This document shows, piece by piece, positions 1-10,736 of a stretch of 46,608 nucleotides of DNA. The stretch is taken from the NCBI GenBank assembly GCA_025210735.1, contig JAOARD010000021.1, positions 1-46,608 on the forward strand. Reading direction: 5' to 3'. Origin of the DNA: Bacteroidales bacterium (GTDB taxonomy: Bacteria > Bacteroidota > Bacteroidia > Bacteroidales > UBA6680). Numbering within the stretch: position 1 is the stretch's first letter; every line of letters starts with the position of its first letter. The notes beneath the pieces are model-generated. The model did no database searches and had not been told where the DNA came from. It worked only from the letters and a program-made list of their open reading frames with translations. A program made the position numbers and the translations under genes.

Positions 1-2015
1 GTTGGATGATTAACAGCAGGGAAGCCAGCTTCTGTTTCACCATTCTTAAATCCGCTGTAACTTACACTTAAAGTTGGATTTGCTACTCCATACTCACGGC
101 TGGCATCTACTCCCGTTACTGTTAATGGGGCTGCAGTTATTGTCAGTGTTCCTGATACATGATTAAACGAATAGTTGGTGGCTACTCCGCCTGTTACATC
201 TATCGACTCTGTTCCTACTCCACTACTCAACATTGCTGCTGTATAAGCTACTGGTTCTGTTATAAGATCTGCTACTGTCTCTGAGTTCTTAAATCCGCTG
301 TAGGTCATTGTTAATGCAGGATTCTCATCTCCATAAACCCTACTCTTATCATCTGCTGTTGCTGTTAAAACTGCTGCCGTTACACTTACTGTTCCGTCTA
401 CTGTGGTTATAGCATAGTTATTATCCGTTCCTGCTGTAGCAAAGGTTATGGCATAATCCCCTACATTACTTGTTGCTGCTGCTGTTGAGGTTAATGTTGG
501 CTCTGTATCAACATCGGCTGAACTGTTTCCGTTTCGGAATCCACTATAGGCCAGATCATACGTTGGTACTGCATCTCCATATACCATGCTCTTATCATTA
601 GCTGTGGCTGTAAGTGGTGCTTTTGATATTGTAAGTGTACCATTTACATGTGATATTGAGTAGTTTGCCAGAACTCCACCTGCTGGTACTATATTATACG
701 TACCTACATCTGAGGTTATTGTGGCAGGAGAAGAAACTGTAGGTGTATTTCCGACCGTAAAATCGGTTTCTGAATCGCTATTCTTAAATCCACTGTAACT
801 TACACTTAATGTTGGATTAGCTACTCCATACTCACGGCTGGCATCTACTCCCGTTACTGTTAATGGGGCTGCTGTTATTGTCAGTGTTCCTGAAACAAGA
901 TTAAACGAATAGTTTGTGGCTACTCCACCTGTTACATCTATCGACTCGGTTCCTACACCACTGCTTAACAGTGCTGCTGTATAAGCTACTGGTTCTGTTG
1001 TAAGATCTGCTACTGTCTCTGAGTTCTTAAACCCACTGTATGTTATAGTAAATGTCGGTTTTTCATCACCATAAACCCTACTCTTATCATCAGCTGTAGC
1101 AGTAAGAACTGCTGCTGTTATACTTACTGTTCCGTCAACTGGAATTATATTATAGTTATTATCGGTTCCTGCTGTGGCAAAGGTTATTGAATAATCACCA
1201 ACATTACTTGTTGGTGCAGCTGTTGAGGTTAATGTTGGCTCTGTATCAATATCAACAGAACTATTTCCGTTCTTAAACCCATTGTAAGTTATATCGTACG
1301 TTGGTATAGCATCACCATAAACCATACTTTTATTATTGGCTGTAGCTGTTAATGGTGCTTTATTAATTGTAAGTGTTCCGTCAACTGCTGTTACATTAAA
1401 TACCTTAGAAGATCCAGCAGCAACAGTAACTGCATAAGGTCCAACTGCCGAGGTATTTGTTGCAAGAGTTGATGCCGAAGGTAATACATCAAACATAGAC
1501 GCATTTGTTCCTGCCGGATAAACAATATCTATAACTTCAACTGCTCCAATTGCATCACCATATGAATAGGTATAATCCTGTCCTGTAACTGTAAGGTTTA
1601 TTTTGTTAACTGTAATTGTCGCAGTACTTGATGTAACTGTTGCGGGAACATTATCAGTAATCTCAACATAGTAATCACCTGCATCATCGGTATTACAATT
1701 AGGTATCGATAGTGAAGAGTGTGTTTCTCCGGTAATAGCTACTGCATCTTTATACCATTGATAACTCAAATCTGTTCCTGTTGCTACTACAAAAAGATAG
1801 ATCTGATCATTAGCTGTTACTGCACCTGATGCAGGCTGTGTTGTAATTACCGCTGCCATACCTGCAGAATACAATGCCATGTGATTAATCTCACTCTTAT
1901 ATGTAGCTTCTACTATATCTCTTTCTGAATTCGATTGATTACTAAAAATACTGTGCGAGTTAAAAAATATCAGTATCAGTAAAAATCCTGAGTAAATTGT
2001 CATGCGTGCCTTCAT
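1..2015 (-). CDS. MBG-repeat secreted protein, N-terminal part (runs off left edge)
   Basis: The reading frame is open from the ATG at 2015 to the window edge, about 671 codons, so the C-terminus is missing. The N-terminus (MKARMTIYSGFLLILIFF) is a signal peptide. Residues about 55-130 look like an immunoglobulin fold (YQWYKDA, then DDAGDYYVEI). From about residue 135 the protein consists of roughly 80-residue units with recurring TATANDKSMVYGD and TVTGVDASREYG motifs followed by Y-S-G-F-K-N, which is the MBG/YDG type of bacterial surface repeat. The units form a three-domain super-repeat of 246 residues. The family is found in very large adhesin-like Bacteroidota proteins, often with a type IX sorting tail, which would lie outside the window. 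An ATG at 2020 is excluded because it hits a stop after two codons. The binding partner is unknown. Confidence 0.85.
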   Translation of the reverse strand, partial: MKARMTIYSGFLLILIFFNSHSIFSNQSNSERDIVEATYKSEINHMALYSAGMAAVITTQPASGAVTANDQIYLFVVATGTDLSYQWYKDAVAITGETHSSLSIPNCNTDDAGDYYVEITDNVPATVTSSTATITVNKINLTVTGQDYTYSYGDAIGAVEVIDIVYPAGTNASMFDVLPSASTLATNTSAVGPYAVTVAAGSSKVFNVTAVDGTLTINKAPLTATANNKSMVYGDAIPTYDITYNGFKNGNSSVDIDTEPTLTSTAAPTSNVGDYSITFATAGTDNNYNIIPVDGTVSITAAVLTATADDKSRVYGDEKPTFTITYSGFKNSETVADLTTEPVAYTAALLSSGVGTESIDVTGGVATNYSFNLVSGTLTITAAPLTVTGVDASREYGVANPTLSVSYSGFKNSDSETDFTVGNTPTVSSPATITSDVGTYNIVPAGGVLANYSISHVNGTLTISKAPLTATANDKSMVYGDAVPTYDLAYSGFRNGNSSADVDTEPTLTSTAAATSNVGDYAITFATAGTDNNYAITTVDGTVSVTAAVLTATADDKSRVYGDENPALTMTYSGFKNSETVADLITEPVAYTAAMLSSGVGTESIDVTGGVATNYSFNHVSGTLTITAAPLTVTGVDASREYGVANPTLSVSYSGFKNGETEAGFPAVNHP
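3..1480 (-). repeat. 738-bp super-repeat within the MBG gene
   Basis: Matching landmarks recur exactly 738 bp apart: CTCACGGCTGGCATC at 93 and 831, CTTACTGTTCCGTC at 385 and 1123, and the AAGTGT block at 633 and 1371. The 738 bp equal 246 codons, that is three MBG domains of about 82 residues. Two copies of the A-B-C triplet are visible and more may lie to the left. High DNA identity between units makes the gene prone to length change and to assembly collapse. Confidence 0.85.
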
Positions 2016-2652
2016 AACATACTGGGTTTTTAATTAAACAAACTATACGTCATGATACGGTTATATATTACTATCGTTACAAGTCATTTACAACAACAAT
2101 AACCTTAAATATAAAACAATTGAAGCTTTACTATTGATAACAATAAAAACACTCAACATCAAAACAACTTTATCAAAAATCAAGATGTTTGACTATTTCC
2201 ACATATTTCCTACACTAACCTCAATTATATATTACAGAACATAAAATATATTTATTGCTAAAAATTAATCCTTGCCAAAGGAAGTATAATAACACGCTTA
2301 TCATTAATAAAATATCATAAATTGCATTCTCTTGTTACAAAATCATAAAAAATCTTAAATTCGTCCAACAATCTATAACCACATATAGCCATCCTGATAA
2401 CAATTTGCTCATTTTTGTTACACTGTCCTGATTTTATACACTATTTAAAATCCCGCTGTCCTGATTTTGAACACTGTTTTTTTACTGTTTTTTTCCCTCC
2501 AAACCAACACACATAGCATATAACCTTATTAATAAACATTTTACAAGAGTTGGCATCCCTATTGTTAAGCGAATAACAACTGAATTTAATCAGTTAAACA
2601 AATAGTGAGAGATAAAATATTTTAAGATAAAACACTTAAGAAACAAACACTC
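2016..2652. other. Intergenic region between the divergent MBG gene and acnB
   Basis: 637 bp of AT-rich DNA between divergently transcribed genes, so it must hold the promoters of both. I see no convincing ORF and no perfect TAnnTTTG box. The only structure that stands out is a pair of 21-bp imperfect direct repeats at 2423-2476. Confidence 0.6.
2423..2476. repeat. Imperfect direct repeat, 33-bp period, upstream of acnB
   Basis: CTGTCCTGATTTT occurs at 2423-2435 and again at 2456-2468, each followed by a similar ACACT element. The copies are 33 bp apart, about three helical turns, and end roughly 175 bp before the acnB start. They could be paired binding sites for a regulator of the citrate genes, or the relic of a mobile-element end. 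The sequence alone does not decide. Confidence 0.4.
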
Positions 2653-5220
2653 ATGTCAAACAATAGTATGATTGAGAACTATTTAAAACATCAGGAAGCA
2701 AGAAATGCAAAAGGTATTCCGGCGCTTCCGCTAGATCCGGAGCAAACAACTGCTCTGTGCGAGTTACTTCAGAATCCTGAAAATGGTCAGGAAGAGTTTC
2801 TGCTAAATCTGTTTACAGAACGCATTGCGCCGGGTGTAGCACCATCGGCAAAAGTAAAGGCTGAGTTTCTTGATAAAATAATCAGGAAAGAGCTTACATC
2901 GCCAATAATCTCAGCTAAAGAGGCTGTAAAGATTCTTGGAACAATGATGGGTGGATTTAACGTACAACCTCTTATTGATGCATTATCAATTGATGAGGTA
3001 GCTGAAGAGGCTATTGAGGCGTTATCGCACACTATTCTTGTTTACGATGCTTTTGATACAGTTCTTAAACTATCTGAGACAAATGCTGCTGCAAAAAAAG
3101 TAGTTGAGTCTTGGGCTAATGCAGATTGGTTTAAAGTAAAACCAGATCTTGATAAAGAGATTAAGGTTAAGGTTTACAAGGTAGAGGGTGAGATAAACAC
3201 AGACGATTTCTCTCCTGCTGGCGAGGCATTCACACGTCCTGACATTCCTCTTCACGCTCTATCAATGGGTTCTACACGTTTCCCTGGTGGTAACGAGACT
3301 ATTGCAGAGTATCGTGCACAAGGACATCAGGTAGCATTTGTTGGTGATGTTGTTGGTACCGGTTCATCAAGAAAATCGGCTGCAAACAGTCTCCTATGGC
3401 ACATTGGTCAGGATATTCCTGCTGTACCTAACAAGCGTACAAAGGGTGTTGTTCTTGGTGGTGCTATTGCTCCTATCTTCTACAACACTTGCGAGGATTC
3501 AGGTGCCATGCCAATAACAACTGATGTTTCTAACCTAAATACAGGTGACGAGATTATCATAAACACTGAAAAAGGAGAGATTACAAGAGATGGAGAGGTT
3601 ATATCTACATTTAAACTATCTCCTGATACAATAAAAGATGAGTATAAGGCAGGAGGTCGTATATCACTTATAATTGGTGCTGCTCTTACTGAGAAAGCAC
3701 GTACTGCACTTGGTCTTCCAAAAGCAGATTTCTTTACTATTCCAAACAATCCTGAGCCAAAAGAGGGACAAGGTTATACTCTTGCTCAGAAAATCGTTGG
3801 TAAGGCATGTGGTTTTGAGGGCGTTCTTCCGGGAACATCATGTACTCCAAAAATGACCACTGTAGGATCACAGGATACTACAGGACCTATGACTGCTGAT
3901 GAGATTACAGAGTTGGCATGTCTTAAGTTCCAGTCGCCAATGTTCATGCAGTCGTTCTGTCACACTGCTGCATATCCAAAGCTTACAGATGTTAAGATGC
4001 ATAAATCGTTGCCTACATTTATTACTGAGCGCGATGGTGTTGCACTACGTCAGGGCGATGGTGTTATTCACTCATGGTTAAACCGTATGTTGGTGCCAGA
4101 CAGTGTTGGTACAGGTGGCGATTCTCATACACGTTTCCCTCTTGGTATCTCATTCCCTGCAGGATCAGGTCTTGTAGCATTTGCAGGAGCATTAGGATTT
4201 ATGCCTCTTGATATGCCTGAGTCGGTTCTTGTACGTTTTAAAGGAGAGCTTAACCCTGGAATTACACTAAGAGATGTTGTTAACGCAATACCATATTTTG
4301 CTATACAACGCGGACAACTTACAGTTCCTAAAAAGAATAAGATTAATATATTCAACGGTACTATAATTGAGATGGAAGGTCTTGATAATATCACTGTTGA
4401 GCAAGCATTTGAGCTTACAGATGCAACTGCTGAACGTAGTGCTGCTGCTGCATGTATCAAACTACCGGATGCAAAGGTTATTGAGTTTGTTAAATCAAAC
4501 GTTGCTCTTCTTGAGAGCATGGTAAAAGATGGATACAACAATACTCAGACAATCCAGAACCGTATAGATGAGCTTAACGAGTGGCTTAAAGATCCACAAC
4601 TTCTTTCTGCCGATGCTAATGCAGAGTACAAAGAGATTGTTGAGATTGATCTTTCTGAGATTACTGAGCCAATACTATGTTGTCCTAATGATCCGGATGA
4701 TGTTAAACTTCTTTCAGATGTTAAAGGTGAGAAGATTAATGATGTATTCATCGGTTCATGTATGACAAATATAGGACACTTCAGAGCTGCTGCTAAGATC
4801 TGGGAAGGAAACAAGGTAAATCCGGATGTAAGAACATACATTGCCCCTCCTACCCGTATGGATCAGGCAAAACTTAAAGACGAGGCTATGTACTCAACAT
4901 TTAATCATATAAATGCGCGTATAGAGACTCCGGGATGTTCACTATGTATGGGTAACCAGCTTAGAGTACCGGACAATGTAAATGTATTCTCTACATCAAC
5001 ACGTAACTTCAACAACCGTATGGGTAACGGAGCACAGGTTTACCTTGGTTCTGCTGAGCTTGGTGCTGTTGTAGCTCTTAAAGGAGAACTACCAACTCCT
5101 GAGGAGTACATTAAAATTTACAAAGAGAAGGTTGAGCCAAACACATCAGATGTTTATGACTATCTGCAATTTGATCAGTTAGACAACTACGATGCTGTTT
5201 ACAAACGCAGAGATCTTTAA
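2653..5220 (+). CDS. acnB: Aconitate hydratase B
   Basis: Aconitase of the AcnB type, interconverting citrate, cis-aconitate and isocitrate with a [4Fe-4S] cluster. At 855 residues it is close to E. coli AcnB (865). The order is the AcnB one: an N-terminal helical HEAT-like domain (about 1-160), a swivel domain (about 175-370, with INTDDFSPAGEAFTRPDIPL), then the catalytic domains. The three cluster cysteines are present with canonical spacing: C703 in FIGSCMTNIG, and C762 and C765 in GCSLCMGN (gaps of 59 and 3, as in E. coli). It is the first gene of a citrate block and is followed 96 bp later by icd on the same strand. AcnB enzymes can also act as 2-methylisocitrate dehydratases, but no methylcitrate genes are nearby. 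Confidence 0.97.
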   Translation: MSNNSMIENYLKHQEARNAKGIPALPLDPEQTTALCELLQNPENGQEEFLLNLFTERIAPGVAPSAKVKAEFLDKIIRKELTSPIISAKEAVKILGTMMGGFNVQPLIDALSIDEVAEEAIEALSHTILVYDAFDTVLKLSETNAAAKKVVESWANADWFKVKPDLDKEIKVKVYKVEGEINTDDFSPAGEAFTRPDIPLHALSMGSTRFPGGNETIAEYRAQGHQVAFVGDVVGTGSSRKSAANSLLWHIGQDIPAVPNKRTKGVVLGGAIAPIFYNTCEDSGAMPITTDVSNLNTGDEIIINTEKGEITRDGEVISTFKLSPDTIKDEYKAGGRISLIIGAALTEKARTALGLPKADFFTIPNNPEPKEGQGYTLAQKIVGKACGFEGVLPGTSCTPKMTTVGSQDTTGPMTADEITELACLKFQSPMFMQSFCHTAAYPKLTDVKMHKSLPTFITERDGVALRQGDGVIHSWLNRMLVPDSVGTGGDSHTRFPLGISFPAGSGLVAFAGALGFMPLDMPESVLVRFKGELNPGITLRDVVNAIPYFAIQRGQLTVPKKNKINIFNGTIIEMEGLDNITVEQAFELTDATAERSAAAACIKLPDAKVIEFVKSNVALLESMVKDGYNNTQTIQNRIDELNEWLKDPQLLSADANAEYKEIVEIDLSEITEPILCCPNDPDDVKLLSDVKGEKINDVFIGSCMTNIGHFRAAAKIWEGNKVNPDVRTYIAPPTRMDQAKLKDEAMYSTFNHINARIETPGCSLCMGNQLRVPDNVNVFSTSTRNFNNRMGNGAQVYLGSAELGAVVALKGELPTPEEYIKIYKEKVEPNTSDVYDYLQFDQLDNYDAVYKRRDL

Positions 5221-5255
5221 TTAAGAGACAATAAATCATTATAAAAACATAACTA

Positions 5256-5279
5256 GTGCCGGGGAGTAAAACCCGGCAC
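5256..5279 (+). other. Intergenic hairpin between acnB and icd
   Basis: A perfect 8-bp GC-rich stem (GTGCCGGG / CCCGGCAC) with an 8-nt loop lies in the 96-bp gap. It is not followed by a T-run, so it is more likely an mRNA processing or stability element that sets the acnB:icd ratio than a full terminator. Confidence 0.6.
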
Positions 5280-5310
5280 AAACCAATAATAATTGGAAAA
5301 ATAAAACTAA

Positions 5311-7548
<2,238 letters not shown>

Positions 7549-7583
7549 GCTAAAATTACGACTATTAGATATTAGATTTGGAA

Positions 7584-7621
7584 AACAACTGCTCCGTATA
7601 ATAATTTACGGAGTGGTTGTT
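7584..7621 (+). terminator. Hairpin after icd
   Basis: A 15-bp stem with two G-U wobbles (7584-7598 pairing with 7607-7621) and an 8-nt loop begins 35 bp after the icd stop. The downstream sequence (TCCCAATT) is only weakly T-rich, so read-through into citD is possible. Confidence 0.6.
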
Positions 7622-7753
7622 CCCAATTAAACAGTTGATATAGTACCCATTGTGATTCTTTAACCGCAGAGTACAGATCAAAATATTTGAACATAATAAA
7701 TCTCTTATACAATCTGTTAAGAGACATATAAGAGAATATCAAAACAGATAGAA

Positions 7754-8041
7754 ATGGAAATTAAAAACAGTGCTCAGGCAGGAACTTTTGAATCTAGCGA
7801 CATACTCGTTATGGTTGAGCCGGTTGCCAAAGGTTCAGGAAGAGATATAGACCTGACATCATCGGTTTATATGCACTATGCTGATAGTATTAGTAATGTT
7901 ATCATCAAAGTGTTAGATAAATTTAAGGTAGAGGACGTTAAAATCCTTGCCAAAGATAAAGGTGCATTAGATCCAACTATCGAGGCAAGAGTAGAAACTG
8001 CAATTAAAAGAGCTCTGGGCATACAGGAGGGAACATTATAA
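7754..8041 (+). CDS. citD: Citrate lyase acyl carrier protein (gamma subunit)
   Basis: Small acyl carrier subunit of citrate lyase, which carries the phosphoribosyl-dephospho-CoA prosthetic group. The protein is 95 residues, as expected. The N-terminal motif AGTFESSD aligns with AGTLESGD of characterised CitD proteins and puts the attachment serine at position 14, the same position as in Klebsiella. DKGALDPTIEARVETAI matches the conserved C-terminal half. The stop codon overlaps the citE start by one base (TAATG), indicating translational coupling. First gene of citD-citE-citF; 205 bp separate it from icd. Confidence 0.96.
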   Translation: MEIKNSAQAGTFESSDILVMVEPVAKGSGRDIDLTSSVYMHYADSISNVIIKVLDKFKVEDVKILAKDKGALDPTIEARVETAIKRALGIQEGTL

Positions 8042-8916
8042 TGGCTGCAAGACGTAAAAGAAGAACAATGCTTTACATCCCGGGTAATAACCCTGCGATG
8101 TTGCAACAAGGTGGAGTTTATGGTGCCGATGGTCTGCTGTTAGACCTTGAAGATGCTGTTGCTCTTAATCAGAAAGATGCTGCACGTATACTTGTACGTA
8201 ACATGATTAATACAGTAGATTTCTACAACTGTGAGGTTACTGTACGTATTAACCATCTTGATACTCCGTTTGGTATTGCCGATCTTGAGGAGATAGTTCC
8301 TCTGCAACCTGATGCTATACGTTATCCTAAAACCGAATCGGTTGAGGATCTTAAACGTCTTATAAGCATTGTTGAGGAGATTGAGAAGAAGCACAATATA
8401 GAGAATCCTACAATGACTATTCATGCAATGATTGAGACAGCTCTGGGTGTTCAGAATGTATTTGACATTGCTGCATACAGCAAACGTGTAGACTGTATTA
8501 CAATTGGTGGTCAGGATCTTACTGCTGATATGAATGTTGTTAAGACAAAAGAGGGTAACGAGCTTGATTTTGCCCGTAAACGTATTGTAATGGCAGCAAA
8601 AGCTAATAAGATTGATGCCATTGATACTGTTTTTGCCGATGTTGACGACGACGAAGGACTGAAAGTAGAGACTGAGATGATTAAGGGTATTGGTTTTGCC
8701 GGAAAGGCAGTAATTAACCCTCGTCAGATATCTACTATACACGATGTATTTAACCCTACCGAGGAGGAGATACGTAAAGCAGTACGCATTATCCGCGAGT
8801 TTAACAAAAACAGAGAGGCCGGAATTGGTGTGTTTGCTATAGATGGTAAAATGATTGATGCCCCTGTTGTAGCAAGAGCACAATATATTATTGATGTAGC
8901 AGGTATTGAGATCTAA
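8041..8916 (+). CDS. citE: Citrate lyase beta subunit (citryl-ACP lyase)
   Basis: Cleaves (3S)-citryl-ACP into oxaloacetate and acetyl-ACP. The 291 residues match the HpcH/HpaI-type TIM-barrel family: RTMLYIPGNNP at the start, the metal/substrate region LLLDLEDAV (about 33-41), ALGVQNVFDIAA, the QDLTADM stretch, and GFAGKAVINPRQ near the C-terminus. CitE-like stand-alone proteins exist, but translational coupling to citD and adjacency to citF make this a true citrate lyase subunit. It ends 19 bp before the chosen citF ATG. A long open frame on the opposite strand across this gene has no coding character. Confidence 0.96.
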   Translation: MAARRKRRTMLYIPGNNPAMLQQGGVYGADGLLLDLEDAVALNQKDAARILVRNMINTVDFYNCEVTVRINHLDTPFGIADLEEIVPLQPDAIRYPKTESVEDLKRLISIVEEIEKKHNIENPTMTIHAMIETALGVQNVFDIAAYSKRVDCITIGGQDLTADMNVVKTKEGNELDFARKRIVMAAKANKIDAIDTVFADVDDDEGLKVETEMIKGIGFAGKAVINPRQISTIHDVFNPTEEEIRKAVRIIREFNKNREAGIGVFAIDGKMIDAPVVARAQYIIDVAGIEI

Positions 8917-8935
8917 ACCGAAAAAAATTAAAGCA

Positions 8936-10501
8936 ATGCATACAAAAAATATATTAGGATTTGATGTTCCTGACTTTATTGAGGGATTCGGCGATGTTGA
9001 ACACTACTCAGGAGTGTGGAACAAACTAAAGAAAGAGAATATTGGCGAGACAATCATCTCTCCGCCCGTAAAATCGCGTGTGGCACACACCTCTAAAATG
9101 AAAAATTCACTTAAAGAGGCTATTGATGCTTGCAACCCGCACGATGGAATGACTGTTACATTCCACCACCACCTGCGCGGAGGCGATTATATTGTTGAGC
9201 AGACTATACGTTACCTGGCAGAGATAGGTATTAAAGATATTACACTGGCATCGTCGTCGCTTACCAGTGCGCACGAGTGTCTTGTACCATTTGTTAAGGA
9301 TGGTACCATTACCCGTATATTCTCATCCGGAATACGCGATGAGCTGGGTAAAGCTATATCAGAAGGACATATGAAGAATCCTGTTGTTATTCACTCTCAC
9401 GGAGGACGTGCAAGAGCTATAAAAACAGGACGTATTAAGATTGATCTTGCTGTTGTAGCTGCTTCAGCTGCCGATTGCGAAGGAAACTGTACAGGATCAT
9501 TTGGTCCTTCAGCATTCGGATCAATTGGTTATGCAATGATAGATGTAATGTATGCCGATAAGGTTGTGGTTGTTACCGATAATCTTGTTGATTTTCCATG
9601 TATACCACCATCAATACGTCAGCACAATGTAGATCATGTTGTAAAGGTAGAGACAATCGGAGATCCGTCTAAGATTGCCAGCGGAACAACACGTATCACT
9701 AAGTCGCCAATGGATTTGCGTATTGCAGAGATGGCTGCTGATGCTATTGAGCAGTCTGGTGTATTCAGAGAGGGATATTCATTTCAGGTTGGTGCCGGTG
9801 GAGCATCGCTTGCCGTTGCTAAATTTATGCGCGACAAGATGAAGGCTCAGGAGATAAAAGGTAGCTTCATGATTGGTGGTATTACATCGTACTGTGTTGA
9901 TATGCTTAATGAGGGTCTTTTTGATGCTCTATTTGACGTTCAGAGTTTTGATGCTGCTGTAAGTACATCGGTACACGGAAATACCAACCACGTTGAGATT
10001 TCGTCTGATCAGTATGCAGGGCCATATAACTGTGGTTGTATGACCAATAAACTAGATGTTGTTGTGCTTGGTGCCCTTGAGGTAGATACAGACTTTAATG
10101 TGAATGTTATTACCGGAGCCGATGGTGTTATCCGTGGAGCTTCAGGAGGACACTCTGATACTGCTGCAGGAGCTAAACTTACTGTGGTTGTATGTCCATC
10201 GTTCCGTGGTCGTTTACCAATGATTAAGAAGCGTGTACAGAATGTTGTTACACCGGGTGAGAGTATCGACCTTATTGTAACAGAACGTGGTATCTGTGTT
10301 AACCCGAACAACAAGAATCTTGAGGTTAAACTGAAAGAGGCTGGTCTTAATATCGTTGATATAGATAAACTAAGAGAAGAGGTAGATAAGATAACAGGTG
10401 TTCCTGTTGAACCTAAATTCACAAACAAAATTGTTGGTGTTATAGAGTATCGCGATGGTTCAGTTATTGATGTAATCCGCGCCGTAGATACCGAAAATTA
10501 A
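8936..10501 (+). CDS. citF: Citrate lyase alpha subunit (citrate CoA-transferase)
   Basis: Transfers the acyl carrier protein from acetyl-ACP to citrate to form citryl-ACP, the first half of the lyase cycle. Length is 521 residues, as in the family. Supporting stretches are SSLTSAHECLVPFV, GGRARAIKTGRIKIDLAVV and the glycine-rich GADGVIRGASGGHSDTAAGA near residue 395. The frame is also open from a TTG at 8906 inside citE, but the ATG at 8936 gives the normal N-terminus (MHTKNILGFDVPDF) and leaves a sensible 19-bp gap. It is the last gene of the citrate block and is followed by a strong terminator. No citC ligase, citX or citG follows, so activation of CitD must depend on genes elsewhere. Confidence 0.95.
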   Translation: MHTKNILGFDVPDFIEGFGDVEHYSGVWNKLKKENIGETIISPPVKSRVAHTSKMKNSLKEAIDACNPHDGMTVTFHHHLRGGDYIVEQTIRYLAEIGIKDITLASSSLTSAHECLVPFVKDGTITRIFSSGIRDELGKAISEGHMKNPVVIHSHGGRARAIKTGRIKIDLAVVAASAADCEGNCTGSFGPSAFGSIGYAMIDVMYADKVVVVTDNLVDFPCIPPSIRQHNVDHVVKVETIGDPSKIASGTTRITKSPMDLRIAEMAADAIEQSGVFREGYSFQVGAGGASLAVAKFMRDKMKAQEIKGSFMIGGITSYCVDMLNEGLFDALFDVQSFDAAVSTSVHGNTNHVEISSDQYAGPYNCGCMTNKLDVVVLGALEVDTDFNVNVITGADGVIRGASGGHSDTAAGAKLTVVVCPSFRGRLPMIKKRVQNVVTPGESIDLIVTERGICVNPNNKNLEVKLKEAGLNIVDIDKLREEVDKITGVPVEPKFTNKIVGVIEYRDGSVIDVIRAVDTEN

Positions 10502-10578
10502 TCCTCAAATGTTCGTTAAGAGCAAAAAAGAGGAAGATAGGAATTGAAGAGAAGATCATTTTCGCGCAAAATAAACCC

Positions 10579-10615
10579 AAAGCCTCATCGCACAATAATG
10601 TGTTGGTGGGGCTTT
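10579..10615 (+). terminator. Terminator after citF
   Basis: A 16-bp stem with three wobbles and one bulged T around an ATAA loop (arms begin AAAGCC and end GGCTTT), followed by AATTTTATAATTT. It lies 78 bp after the citF stop and closes the citrate block. Confidence 0.8.
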
Positions 10616-10634
10616 AATTTTATAATTTATATCA

Positions 10635-10692
10635 ATGTTTTTACGGTATGTAGGCACGTTGCATGCAACGTGCCTACATACCGTAAAAACAT
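10635..10692. repeat. Perfect 58-nt palindrome (REP-like), copy 1
   Basis: The two 29-nt halves are exact reverse complements with no spacer, centred between 10663 and 10664. The core half reads GTAGGCACGTTGCATGC. A second palindrome at 13012-13061 has the same layout, GTAGnnnCGTnGCATGC in each half, with different variable and outer bases that are still perfectly paired. This is the pattern of REP-like palindromes that can be moved by Y1 (RAYT) transposases. No such transposase is in the window. Confidence 0.85.
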
Positions 10693-10736
10693 ACCGCAAA
10701 AATATATCCAACAACAATTACAGAATTCTCTGCCTA

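Noticed and set aside
8140..8883. A 247-codon open frame on the minus strand opposite citE
   Set aside because: citE is certain, and the opposite frame is rich in Cys, Tyr and Asn with no recognisable domain. It is a by-product of citE codon use.
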